From Psychrobacter sp. AH5 (GTDB taxonomy: Bacteria; Pseudomonadota; Gammaproteobacteria; Pseudomonadales; Moraxellaceae), in the NCBI RefSeq assembly GCF_040371085.1, contig NZ_JAMBMT010000001.1, positions 1,612,001 through 1,676,000 on the forward strand: a stretch of DNA of 64,000 nucleotides, read 5' to 3'. Positions 1 through 9,318 of this stretch are shown here, piece by piece. The translations under genes and the position numbers were made by a program. Under the pieces are notes generated by a model, which did no database searches, had not been told where the DNA came from, and worked only from the letters and a program-made list of their open reading frames with translations. How positions within the stretch are numbered: position 1 is the first letter of the stretch; each line of letters opens with the position of its first letter.

Positions 1-671
1 ATTAGTACAAAGTTACGAATCAGATCAGCTTGGCTCAATGCCTTACCAGTAGAGTTCATACTCTCAAAAATCAGCTGTGGATTATCTTGATCTCGGCTTA
101 GAGCGATATCAACAATAATTAGCTTAGCTAAACCACGGCAGAGTTGTTCCAAATTATTATTCAGTTTTTCGATCTTCTTATCAAAGAAATTGAAATTTTC
201 TTCAACACGAAGTGAATGATTCTCTGGAAGTGGCTTCTGTGTTACTAACGCCAAAAGACTGTCTTTATCAGTCTGTGTCAATATTAATTTATATTTGCGT
301 TCACCTTTTTCATAAGGATTAAGCAAATAGTAGTTACGTAACTTTTCTGCTGAGAACCCTTCTATTGGCTCGCTGTCACCAAGATGCCTTGATAAAGCCT
401 CTAACAGTAACATAGCCGTCGTTAAGCGCTGTTGTCCATCTATAACTAACAATGGAGACTGACTTGATATTTGGTATAAACCTTGCTCGATATAAACAAC
501 AGATCCAATAAAATGACCTCCTACAGCGTCATTACTACCTGCTCGAATGATATCATCCCACAGCTGTTGGCACTGTTGCTCGGTCCATGAGTAGGTACGC
601 TGATAAATAGGAATAACAAATTGTGGTGACTTTTGCAGGAATTTAAGGAGTTTGGCTTCTGTTGCTTTCAT
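1..671 (-). CDS. DUF262 (GmrSD N-terminal-like) protein, partial, C-terminus beyond the window
   Basis: An open frame starts at the ATG at 671 and runs off the left edge after 223 codons. The visible part has the hallmarks of the DUF262 / GmrS-type domain: a PIYQRTYSW motif near residues 21-29 and the signature IDGQQRLTT at about 77-85 (DGQQR at 78-82). In this family the domain binds and hydrolyses nucleotides, and is linked to type IV restriction of modified phage DNA (GmrSD, BrxU) and to other defence systems. It lies 132 bp downstream of the type I restriction operon on the same strand, so it may be part of the same defence block. The effector part, for example a DUF1524 HNH nuclease, would be off-window, so the exact system cannot be named. 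Confidence 0.85.
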   Translation of the reverse strand, partial: MKATEAKLLKFLQKSPQFVIPIYQRTYSWTEQQCQQLWDDIIRAGSNDAVGGHFIGSVVYIEQGLYQISSQSPLLVIDGQQRLTTAMLLLEALSRHLGDSEPIEGFSAEKLRNYYLLNPYEKGERKYKLILTQTDKDSLLALVTQKPLPENHSLRVEENFNFFDKKIEKLNNNLEQLCRGLAKLIIVDIALSRDQDNPQLIFESMNSTGKALSQADLIRNFVL

Positions 672-803
672 AGCTGTAAATATTTCCTTGATATTAATTT
701 TGTCATTTATTAATTGATCACTACAATAACTTCAGAATTTGGGTATAGCTTAATTGATTCCAATAACGAGGTAGATTGAACCCTCTATATTGTTACTGTA
801 TGC

Positions 804-1457
804 TTATAAGCTATTCCCGTATTTATCAAGCCAGTTAATCGCCTCTTTATAATCAGGATACAGTGACTTTAATAACGTCCAAAACTTAGCTGAATGATTC
901 ATGATTTTTGTGTGTACAAGTTCATGAATGATAATATAATCTGATACTAGAGTTGGCACCTTAATCAAACGCCAATTTAGAGAAATATTTTTATCACTAG
1001 AACAATTTCCTAGTTTAGTTTTTTGATCTTTAATGTAGACAGCTTTGTAAGTGAAATTCAACCTTCCTGCTAGCTCTTTAGTTCTAGGCACTAAGTATTT
1101 TTTGGCTTCAGCCTTATACCACTTTTTTTGAACAACGGGATCTAGCAGATCTTTTTTGGCTCGAATTGTCTTATATTCATGGTCAATGATGACTTTAGTA
1201 CTACAAGTTTCATCGTAGAAGTAAGAGTACCTGTTACCAAACATTAAGAGTTGGTTACGGCCCAACTCAATCTGGATTTTCTTACTAAAAAAAGACTGCT
1301 GCTTAGTGACCCATTTTGATTTCTTAGTAATTAATGCCTCTATTTCATTATCAGCAAATGAAGTCGGCACAAGAACTCTGACTTGTCCATCTTCTGACAC
1401 CCTTATTCTGGCGTGTTTAACATCTTTTTTCTCTATTATGTAATTCTTTGATGACAT
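804..1457 (-). CDS. YgjP/DUF45-family zinc metallopeptidase linked to the type I RM operon
   Basis: A 217-residue protein with the zinc-protease signature HELVH at residues 178-182 (His178, Glu179, His182) and a third likely ligand His188 in the following NHSAKFW segment. This is the arrangement of the YgjP-like (COG1451, DUF45) branch of metallopeptidases. Genes of this family are often found next to type I restriction genes, but the substrate is unknown. Here it starts 2 bp after the hsdR stop codon, so it is almost certainly translated from the same mRNA. No signal peptide or membrane segment is visible, so it should be cytoplasmic. Family assignment is firm; a role in restriction control or in processing of HsdR is inference. 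Confidence 0.85.
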   Translation of the reverse strand: MSSKNYIIEKKDVKHARIRVSEDGQVRVLVPTSFADNEIEALITKKSKWVTKQQSFFSKKIQIELGRNQLLMFGNRYSYFYDETCSTKVIIDHEYKTIRAKKDLLDPVVQKKWYKAEAKKYLVPRTKELAGRLNFTYKAVYIKDQKTKLGNCSSDKNISLNWRLIKVPTLVSDYIIIHELVHTKIMNHSAKFWTLLKSLYPDYKEAINWLDKYGNSL

Positions 1458-1459
1458 TT

Positions 1460-4400
1460 TTAATTTAATCCAAAATACTTAATAATACTCAGCATAATAG
1501 CATCCATAAGTTGCGAGTCATCTTCAATACCCAACTCTTGGTATTTGTCTGAAGCTGCAAATATTTCAATATAAACCTGCAAACGTGTAACTTCTTTAGG
1601 TATATCCTGCCAACCAATGTAAATTTTCCTTTTAACAATTAATTCTACTATATCCTTAGCAAGCTCTTTGGTTAACTCATCATTAAAGCTAATTAGATTG
1701 GCGTTTTTAATGTGGGCATAGATCTCAAACGTCCCTTTATCTGCAAATCCCATTTTTTGAGGCAAGGTAGCAATATCATCAAGTTCATCGTAAAGCTTTC
1801 CTAGCTCAAGTAAAAGCTGCTCAATCGCCTGATTTTCTTCATTTTTCTTTTTTACTAGCTCATCCAATCGGTTCTGAAACTCAACATATGCTGCACTATT
1901 TACTTCATTCCTGCGGATGACTGTTTCAATATCACGTATAATTTTTTCTGCCTTATCTGATGGAGACAACTTAGTTTGTCTTAACTCATCCAGATAGTTC
2001 GAATCAATAGTGACCTCAGGCAGATGTCCCTTAAAGTCAATTAATTGAGCGCTTTCTTCTATCAGCTTTCTAGTTTTAGCTGCATATATCTCAGCATCGA
2101 AGTCCAAGCGTTTAAATTCTTCCAGATAAATCTCATATATTACATTGAGCCATAGATACTTATTGCGGTACTCTCTTAGTTTAGGATGTGGTGATATTGC
2201 CTCCCATAACTGAAGTACTTCTTTATAATCCTGTTCAAATTTGCCTTGGTCTAATTCATTTAATTTGCGTACAATTGCCATTGAGCATTCGTAACTATCT
2301 TCTAGCTCTATATCTTCAAAAGGCTTTAATGCCGCTTCTAAAACCTTAGGAAACTGATCTACTAAACTCTCAACATCCTCAAACTCTCCGATGTCTTCAG
2401 GATCATAATTTAAAGCTGCTTTATAGTTTTGGAATACGCCAACATAGTCCACAATGCGACCAAACTCTTTAGATAGATTAGATATTTTGTCATCATAAGG
2501 GCGGTTAGTACGAGCAACTGCTTGTAGTAAGTTGTGGTCTCTAATTGGACTATCCAAATACATGGTTTGTTCAATGGGTGCATCAAATCCAGTAAGAAGC
2601 ATATTGCAAACAATAATGATTTTAAGGTTATTACCACTCTTCAATTCTTTAGGAGTAATACGTTTTTTAAAGTTCGTAATTAATTTACGACGTTCTTTAT
2701 CTTCTTTATAATGATCTTTGAACAGCTCGTACTTCTCACCTTCTTCATAATTACCTGTAGAGAAGATAATCGTCATTTCTGATTGATCAAAATAATTTAG
2801 TAGCTCATTATAGTAAAGAACACACGCTTCTTTATCACAGGCTACTAGCTGTGCCTTATAGCCTTGAGGCTCAACACCTTCTTTGAAATCGTGAGCAATA
2901 TCTTTGGCAAGAACTTCGATTCTATCAGGATGTTTTAAAAAAACCTTCCACGCCTGAACTCTTCTCTCTACTAGTCTCTTTTCATCTTCACTTAAATCAG
3001 CCGCAATCTCATCATAGCCTTGCTTGAGCTTATCTTTGTCAAGAAACCATTCTTGCGGACCGAAAGTGTAGCGAATGGGTACAGTAGCTCCGTCTTCGAT
3101 AGCGTCTTGAATGCTATACTTGTCTAGATAATGCTCATGAGAGCCTTCTTCCTTTTTTATACCAAATTCTTGATGAGTCTTGGGGATTGGTGTGCCGGTG
3201 AACGCAAAACGACGCGCGTTAGGCAAAACGTTTTGTAGCTCTATCTGAAAGTTACCATACTGAGTACGATGTGCCTCATCAATAAGTATAATGATGTTAT
3301 CTCGAGAGTCTTGGACATTACCAAGCTCTCTAAATTTTTGCACTGTAGTGATAAACACCCCTGCTGGTGATTTATCAATAATATATTTTAAATCGCCGAT
3401 GTTGTGGACAGGCCTAACATTAGGAAAGTCGCAATCATCGAAAGTCCCACCTATTTGCTCTCGAAGCCCCTTACGGTCGACTACTATGTATACGGTTGGA
3501 TCTTTAAGTGAGGGAGTATTGCGAAGCTTATAAGCGGTATATAGCATGGTCAAGCTTTTGCCTGACCCTTGAGTATGCCATATTACACCTTGCTTTAAAT
3601 CCGACTCTGCAACTCGGTGCACGATTTTATTAGCCGCACGAAATTGCTGATAGCGTGCTACTTTCTTGATAACACTGCTTTCAGCTCGCTCAAAGACCAA
3701 AAAGTTTTTAACAATATCTAGCACTCGAGCTGGTTGTAACAGACCAACTATACCAAGCTTCATCTGCTCTAAGACTTTACCGTTAGGTAAGCGCTCTACA
3801 TCGAAGTGATAAAAACCATCTTCTTCATTTATTGAGGTATGGCATAGATCATTATTTTCATCCAAGATAGGGTTGGGATAATCTGTTTCTAACAAAGTAC
3901 TCTTCCATTCGTTGAAATACGACGAAGATGCGCCTAGAATACCGTATTTTGCAATGCGCCCATTACATGCCACACCAAAGCCGTGACACATATAGAATTT
4001 ATCAGCACGTTGTTTGTAGGTAGAAAACTGCTTAACACCTTCGAGCCAGTTCGTGCCCTTGCGTGCTCGTTGTTTTGCTTCAATAGGCACTAATGGAATA
4101 CCATTTACCAACAGGACGATATCCGTCCTTACCAATTCCAAGCCTTGTACTGAATACTGGTTGGTGACGATAAAGCTATTTTGCCAAATATCATTAAAAT
4201 CAATAAAACAGAAATCTTTATCCTCACCGTCTACTGATAAAGTAATACCCTTTACAAGCTTTTCTAAAAAAGCTTCGTTTCCAAGAGTCGGGTTAAAATT
4301 ATTAAAGTTGTGAGTTAACTGCTCTACCACTCTCTCGGCGATATCGACTGAAACCTGATTGATACTAGCGACTTTATCAATAAGAATTGTGTCGATAATA

Positions 4401-4522
4401 GGATTGGCAACTGGTCGGTTATACCTTTTTAAGTCATTACAACTTTCAAAGACCCAACCCATCTTAGATAACCATTCCGTGACTGGCTTCTCAACACCTT
4501 TAAGTTCTGACAGTTTACCCAT
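1460..4522 (-). CDS. hsdR: Type I restriction enzyme R (endonuclease/translocase) subunit
   Basis: A 1020-residue protein of normal HsdR length. The N-terminal PD-(D/E)xK nuclease region shows Asp134 and the Glu148-Ala-Lys150 pair. The SF2 motor follows, with Walker A TQGSGKS at 317-323, DEAH at 415-418 and TGTP at 442-445. The C-terminal part is helical and presumably docks on HsdM2S. R subunits use ATP to pull in unmodified DNA past the enzyme and cut it at a distance. The gene begins 3 bp after the hsdS stop and is followed by the YgjP-type peptidase, in the order hsdM-hsdS-hsdR-peptidase. All visible catalytic motifs are intact, so the subunit looks functional. Recognition specificity cannot be told from the sequence. 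Confidence 0.97.
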   Translation of the reverse strand: MGKLSELKGVEKPVTEWLSKMGWVFESCNDLKRYNRPVANPIIDTILIDKVASINQVSVDIAERVVEQLTHNFNNFNPTLGNEAFLEKLVKGITLSVDGEDKDFCFIDFNDIWQNSFIVTNQYSVQGLELVRTDIVLLVNGIPLVPIEAKQRARKGTNWLEGVKQFSTYKQRADKFYMCHGFGVACNGRIAKYGILGASSSYFNEWKSTLLETDYPNPILDENNDLCHTSINEEDGFYHFDVERLPNGKVLEQMKLGIVGLLQPARVLDIVKNFLVFERAESSVIKKVARYQQFRAANKIVHRVAESDLKQGVIWHTQGSGKSLTMLYTAYKLRNTPSLKDPTVYIVVDRKGLREQIGGTFDDCDFPNVRPVHNIGDLKYIIDKSPAGVFITTVQKFRELGNVQDSRDNIIILIDEAHRTQYGNFQIELQNVLPNARRFAFTGTPIPKTHQEFGIKKEEGSHEHYLDKYSIQDAIEDGATVPIRYTFGPQEWFLDKDKLKQGYDEIAADLSEDEKRLVERRVQAWKVFLKHPDRIEVLAKDIAHDFKEGVEPQGYKAQLVACDKEACVLYYNELLNYFDQSEMTIIFSTGNYEEGEKYELFKDHYKEDKERRKLITNFKKRITPKELKSGNNLKIIIVCNMLLTGFDAPIEQTMYLDSPIRDHNLLQAVARTNRPYDDKISNLSKEFGRIVDYVGVFQNYKAALNYDPEDIGEFEDVESLVDQFPKVLEAALKPFEDIELEDSYECSMAIVRKLNELDQGKFEQDYKEVLQLWEAISPHPKLREYRNKYLWLNVIYEIYLEEFKRLDFDAEIYAAKTRKLIEESAQLIDFKGHLPEVTIDSNYLDELRQTKLSPSDKAEKIIRDIETVIRRNEVNSAAYVEFQNRLDELVKKKNEENQAIEQLLLELGKLYDELDDIATLPQKMGFADKGTFEIYAHIKNANLISFNDELTKELAKDIVELIVKRKIYIGWQDIPKEVTRLQVYIEIFAASDKYQELGIEDDSQLMDAIMLSIIKYFGLN

Positions 4523-4525
4523 GAC

Positions 4526-5848
4526 TTACGCCTTATCCAATAGCTTATTTATTTTGTCCACATCCACTCGGACTTTTCCTGTTAATAGGTTTTGCATTAA
4601 TGATTTTTTTAAACTTTTAAGAGTTTTTACTTTAGCATTCTTAGAAACTACAATATTGTTTACCTTATCTATATTTTCAGCAATTAAAACTTGCTCAGTA
4701 AGTGACTCAGGTATTACAAATTTAAACTTCCTAAAATCACTTAAAGATAAGTTTGCTCGTGCGGTTTCAACTTGCGAACCAAGAAGCCTTCTCTGTGTTT
4801 TGTCAGTTTGTAGATAATAGGCTAAAAATTTACTATCGTTACCTTCATTAGACCTAAAAACACAAACTGCCTGATTTGTATTAGCACACTTGACATTCAA
4901 ATCATAGACTGCACAGCGTCCGATAGAAGCTCCTACAATATTAATTAAGATATCGCCTTTAATTAACTGACTGTTTTTTATTTTATTATTGAACTCAATT
5001 GGTAGATATTTTGGCTTAGATACATCAATATATCCATCTCTAACGTTTTCACTTGTTATAAACAGTATGCCTGAAGATTGATAGTCAAATCCTTGCCATT
5101 TAGGTGATTGGCCTTTAGCAATTTTTGTAGTAATTATATTTCCTTTTACTACAGACCAGCCTTTTGGGATTTTTCCAAGCTTATCATCATTATAGAACTC
5201 ATCTTCCTTTCGCCAAGTCCAATCAGGCTTCAACTTGCCAATTAGTAAATTTTGCATTAGTGATTTTTTAAGGCATTCTGCTGAAAGAATACTATTCTCT
5301 ATTGCTTCAATAGATTCATCTACTGTAGACAGAATGCCAGCAATAGCTTTTTGTTCAGGAAGTGGAGCACAGGGTAGCTTAAGTTTTGAAAAATAACGTT
5401 TTGATAACTCGATCTGATTTGTTGATCCTGTATAGCAGACCGACTCCAAATATCGTTGACCAAGTTCAGATGTCAAAAAGTAGCGAGCATATGTACTATC
5501 AATGGAATCTTCCGTCGTTCTTAGTACAGTAACATGACTGTCCGCAACTGCCTGAACGTCAGAGTATGACCATTGATTTACTCTACCTATAGTACCTGTA
5601 CCTGTAGAGTTGATTAGAATATCCCCTTCACGCAAATAGAAAGAATCATCTATCTGATTAGGTACTACATGATATTTAACCTTTTCTAAATTAACGCAGT
5701 TCCATCTAATGCAATCTTGATTAACGACAAACAAGCCCTGATCATCTTCACTATAAATAGGAGACTTGCCACGACGCATAAAGGTGTTGTTATCTTTCAA
5801 TTGCTTTTCAGTCCAGCCTATAGGCAAATTTTCAATAACTTTTTTCAT
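4526..5848 (-). CDS. hsdS: Type I restriction-modification specificity subunit S
   Basis: A 440-residue protein with the two-fold layout of HsdS: target recognition domain 1 (about 1-155), a helical spacer (about 160-215), target recognition domain 2 (about 225-385) and a terminal helical spacer. The two spacers end in nearly the same 13-residue stretch, LKKSLMQNLLIGK at 193-205 and LKKSLMQNLLTGK at 413-425, and their coding DNA is also similar. The TRDs read the two halves of a bipartite target and anchor HsdM and HsdR. The start codon overlaps the hsdM stop by one base (TAATG), a sign of translational coupling. The two TRDs differ strongly, so the target should be asymmetric. The sequence motif recognised cannot be predicted by eye. 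Confidence 0.95.
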   Translation of the reverse strand: MKKVIENLPIGWTEKQLKDNNTFMRRGKSPIYSEDDQGLFVVNQDCIRWNCVNLEKVKYHVVPNQIDDSFYLREGDILINSTGTGTIGRVNQWSYSDVQAVADSHVTVLRTTEDSIDSTYARYFLTSELGQRYLESVCYTGSTNQIELSKRYFSKLKLPCAPLPEQKAIAGILSTVDESIEAIENSILSAECLKKSLMQNLLIGKLKPDWTWRKEDEFYNDDKLGKIPKGWSVVKGNIITTKIAKGQSPKWQGFDYQSSGILFITSENVRDGYIDVSKPKYLPIEFNNKIKNSQLIKGDILINIVGASIGRCAVYDLNVKCANTNQAVCVFRSNEGNDSKFLAYYLQTDKTQRRLLGSQVETARANLSLSDFRKFKFVIPESLTEQVLIAENIDKVNNIVVSKNAKVKTLKSLKKSLMQNLLTGKVRVDVDKINKLLDKA

Positions 5849-7887
5849 TATTGAATTACCTCCATTAGTTCCTTAAGTAAGTCATCAAACGAACTTTCAA
5901 TAACTAATGACGACTTAAAGTCTGAAACTGCTTCTTTTAAATCAATTTCTTCTTCAGGCTCAAAAGTATCAACGTAACGTGGAATATTAAGGTTAAATTC
6001 GTTTTCTTCCAATTCTTCCATATCTACTACAGAGAAATAACGCTTACTTAGCTGTGGATCAGCTAGTACAGTTAATAACTCAGTTTCGACCTCATCAATA
6101 GCCAGTCGCTCTTTATTTGCTTGCTCTTGAGCATCTGATATTTTTTGTTCTTTTTCAAAGATCAGCTTTTCGAGTAAATCTTCGCCCTTTACTTTGTTAT
6201 TGATCATCGTTTTAGTTGGCTTTTTATCTTCAGACTCTCGCTTTAATATCTGCTCATCCGCTTCTATTATTTTATTCTTAGCAAACTCAATGTCATCAAT
6301 ACTATCAATCTCTATTTCATTTAGTTTAAAAGCTAGCTCTTCATCAATAAGTTCACGCAGCCGCGTTTTTTGCGAGTCTATCCACGCTTTGGCTATTTCT
6401 ATATCACCCCAGCTCTCTAATATGGTAGATATACGCAGCATATCTTGCGGCATAAGCGTATTCATATTGGACTCTTCTTTATACCAGCCCTCTCTAGCAG
6501 CATAGACCATCAGCACCTTGTTTTTGCGCTCTTCTGGTTTATTTTTATCAATAAGCAAGATTGAGCCAGGTATTGTCGTTCCATAAAACAAGTTGCTCGG
6601 TAATACGACTATGGCATCAATAATGTTGACGCCCTTAACGAACTCACCGTCCTTATTAACTGCACCTTGTAAAAAACCACGACGAATTAAATATTCATCA
6701 TCCGCTTTGCGGTTCTGTCCATCCTCTTCTTCCGTTTTTTCAGGCTGACCACGAAACAATACCCCTTGTGGGCATACTACACCAGCCTTACCATTTTCAT
6801 TGATTGAGGCAACGATATGCTGTAGAAATGCGAAATCACCATTTGAATAAGGCGGAATGCCATAATCAAAACGTTTATATTGATCACTGAACTCTTCTTT
6901 ACCTGGATAGCTCAGTTTAGGAGAGCCATCCTTATTAGTTTCAGGTTTACCCTTTTTGTTCTTCTTAGGTTCACCGTTCTTCCACCAGTTTTCCTGTGAG
7001 AATGGGAAATTAGCAGTGGCATAATCAAATTTCTTTATAGCTAAACTATTATCTTCTTCAGTAAATTTAGGGTCTTTTAGAGTATCCCCTTTTTCGATAG
7101 AAGCGTCTAACCCATGAAGAATCATATTTATATTAGCAATTGCCCAAGTATTCCACACATCCTCTTGCCCAAATAACCGAATGTTTTTTTGAGATCCTGT
7201 GGTTTTTTTGATGTATTTGGCGGCATTAATTAAGAAGCCTCCAGAACCACAAGTTGGATCGTATAATGTAGTGCCTTTTTGAGGCTTTAGATAACGCACG
7301 ATAATATCAACGACTTCTTGCGGGGTATAAAACTGCCCAGCCGTAGTGCCACCTTTATTTTCGTCTGCAAATCGCTTAATCAGGTATTCATAAGCATCAC
7401 CAAGTATATCTACTGAAGCATTTCTATTACTTAAATCTACTGCATCCAAATAGCTAACTAGAAGGCTAACAACCTCAGGATGCAACTTTTTACCACCAGA
7501 ACCATCTGGAGATGGCTCATTCCAGCGTACTGTATTGATGACGCCCTTAAGTGATGGGTTAGCATCAGCAATTGCATTAACGGCTTTATTTAAAGCATCG
7601 TTTTTTCTATCCAATGGTGCGTTTCGGACATCTGTCCAAAAATGACCTTCAGGAATAATAAAGTCGTGTTTGTCCTTAATAATTTTTTGTTTTTGTTTTT
7701 CATTAGGCTCTACGCCATACTCTTTTACAAACTCTTTGATGCCATGCTCAATCTCCCAAGCATAGTTGTCTGATAAGCGCTTAAAGAATAGGAGTGATAG
7801 TATATATGACTTATAATCCTCAACTTTATCTCGTAGAATATCTGCCATTCCAAAAAGAGTACTACCTAATGCTTGCTTACTAATCAT
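5848..7887 (-). CDS. hsdM: Type I restriction-modification DNA methyltransferase subunit M
   Basis: A 679-residue N6-adenine methyltransferase. It has an N-terminal helical HsdM domain, the segment TAGQFYTPQEVVD (residues 182-194), the SAM-binding motif I YDPTCGSGGF at 209-218 and a catalytic motif IV NFPF at 293-296. Motif IV is usually NPPF or NPPY in this class; the Phe in the second position is a variant but keeps the catalytic Asn and the Pro-Phe pair. The C-terminal third is rich in charged helices. HsdM protects host DNA and with HsdS forms the core methylase. A GGAG sequence sits 6 bp before the start at 7887. It is the first gene of the hsdM-hsdS-hsdR operon, so the promoter should lie in 7888-8130. 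Confidence 0.96.
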   Translation of the reverse strand: MISKQALGSTLFGMADILRDKVEDYKSYILSLLFFKRLSDNYAWEIEHGIKEFVKEYGVEPNEKQKQKIIKDKHDFIIPEGHFWTDVRNAPLDRKNDALNKAVNAIADANPSLKGVINTVRWNEPSPDGSGGKKLHPEVVSLLVSYLDAVDLSNRNASVDILGDAYEYLIKRFADENKGGTTAGQFYTPQEVVDIIVRYLKPQKGTTLYDPTCGSGGFLINAAKYIKKTTGSQKNIRLFGQEDVWNTWAIANINMILHGLDASIEKGDTLKDPKFTEEDNSLAIKKFDYATANFPFSQENWWKNGEPKKNKKGKPETNKDGSPKLSYPGKEEFSDQYKRFDYGIPPYSNGDFAFLQHIVASINENGKAGVVCPQGVLFRGQPEKTEEEDGQNRKADDEYLIRRGFLQGAVNKDGEFVKGVNIIDAIVVLPSNLFYGTTIPGSILLIDKNKPEERKNKVLMVYAAREGWYKEESNMNTLMPQDMLRISTILESWGDIEIAKAWIDSQKTRLRELIDEELAFKLNEIEIDSIDDIEFAKNKIIEADEQILKRESEDKKPTKTMINNKVKGEDLLEKLIFEKEQKISDAQEQANKERLAIDEVETELLTVLADPQLSKRYFSVVDMEELEENEFNLNIPRYVDTFEPEEEIDLKEAVSDFKSSLVIESSFDDLLKELMEVIQ

Positions 7888-8130
7888 TTTTGCTCCGTTA
7901 AACTGCTGCCTATAATTGCTTCAGATATATTTAAAAAATTTGATTAAGATGTTTAAAACTAGATCATGATGCCTTACATGTATCATTACATTGTGGTTCA
8001 TTGGATACTAATTTACAATCCTTCCACCATTTAAAACGTCAATTTGTGTCGCGCAATTAAACGACTTATCTATTTAATTACTAATTACTTTATGATACCT
8101 CACCTACTAAAATTCGTAGATCACCAATAT

Positions 8131-9207
8131 TTAAGTATTTGGATTTTCACATCTTAGCAAATTATCCACTCCCAAAAACCATCCTTTCATCGTCATCCGA
8201 TCAAAGCTATATACATGTGCATGAGGCGCTTCTCTACAGCGTCCTACTAGCGGCTGCTTTTGATCAGGCTTGCCATCAGCAAGCTCTATCAATCCTGAGC
8301 AAATTGGACAAGTTGCAGTAAACTCTGTGACTCTCGCTACATTCAGCCTATCTTTGTCCCAATACATCTCGATATCCGCATTTACGACATTAATATTTGC
8401 AAAGAACATAGGCGCTTTAACAACACGGTAATAAGGCAGTCTATATAACGGCACAAAGAAATATCGCCAGTTAAGATAAGCCAGAGGAATGAATGCTACA
8501 AAAATTATGGCTTGCCAAAGCTTAAAATTTGGCAAGTCGCTTAGCAATAAGATGACGAGTAAGGAAAATATAGCAATAAAGATATCCAATAAAAAACTTA
8601 GCATCAGCAAAACCATTAGCAAAACGCCTCGAAAGCTTAAGATCTTTAGCTCACCCTTTTTGAAGAAAAGCCGAGTGAATAAAGATGGCTTAATCTCAGA
8701 AGCCGCTTTTCGCTCATAAGTAACACTACTTAAATATTCATCATCCTCAATGTCATCAGAGTCAATGACGGCAGATCCAGCTATCTGCTCTTCATCTACT
8801 TCCTCATTTTCAATAGCTTTAATGCTCATCCATACGAGGGTTCTGTTCTTGGCACCACCCTCTGATAAAGATGAGATAACTTCTGGCAAATAGCCTATAT
8901 CATTAAACGCCTGTTCACAGTCTGGTTGTGACTCAATAAACTTTACTAACTCTATATTTAATCTATCCGTTTTTATCTTATTTTTAGCGATTTCACTGCT
9001 TACAGTATTTTCATTTACGCCTCTAGCTTTGGCGTAAATAACTTGCCTCGATAGCTTCTCAGGCTCAAACTCTTCATCTGAATATTTTAGTTTGTTGAGC
9101 TGTGCGTCAACTATTATTCTTAGACAATGATCATAAAAAGTATTTCTTGGAAAATTAAGCAATTGTTTTTTGAGCTCTTCAAAAACAACTAAGTGTATGT
9201 TTTTCAT
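8131..9207 (-). CDS. Unrecognised two-segment membrane protein with C-terminal Cys cluster
   Basis: I do not recognise this 358-residue protein. Residues 1 to about 135 are soluble and helical, followed by an acidic stretch near 135-160. Two long hydrophobic segments (about 195-222 and 232-250) form a membrane hairpin, so both ends probably face the cytoplasm. The C-terminal part carries CPIC near residue 299 and a later CREAPHAHVYSFDR segment, resembling an incomplete zinc-binding knuckle. It lies between the hsd operon and a divergent CoiA-like gene, in AT-rich island DNA. No ORF partner is close enough for a clear operon. A membrane-anchored sensor or effector of a defence island would fit the layout, but this is only a guess from context. 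Confidence 0.6.
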   Translation of the reverse strand: MKNIHLVVFEELKKQLLNFPRNTFYDHCLRIIVDAQLNKLKYSDEEFEPEKLSRQVIYAKARGVNENTVSSEIAKNKIKTDRLNIELVKFIESQPDCEQAFNDIGYLPEVISSLSEGGAKNRTLVWMSIKAIENEEVDEEQIAGSAVIDSDDIEDDEYLSSVTYERKAASEIKPSLFTRLFFKKGELKILSFRGVLLMVLLMLSFLLDIFIAIFSLLVILLLSDLPNFKLWQAIIFVAFIPLAYLNWRYFFVPLYRLPYYRVVKAPMFFANINVVNADIEMYWDKDRLNVARVTEFTATCPICSGLIELADGKPDQKQPLVGRCREAPHAHVYSFDRMTMKGWFLGVDNLLRCENPNT

Positions 9208-9318
9208 AGATAAATACCGATTAAAACCCTATTATATCCCCTATAGCAGTCTGTTCCAGAGGCAGAATTCTTCTCATAATTACCTCACTCCTAACCAACT
9301 AACAAGAGGATGGTAACT

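Noticed and set aside
4359..4817. A 152-residue ORF antisense to hsdR/hsdS
   Set aside because: It overlaps two clearly coding genes and has no recognisable domain; it is a shadow frame.
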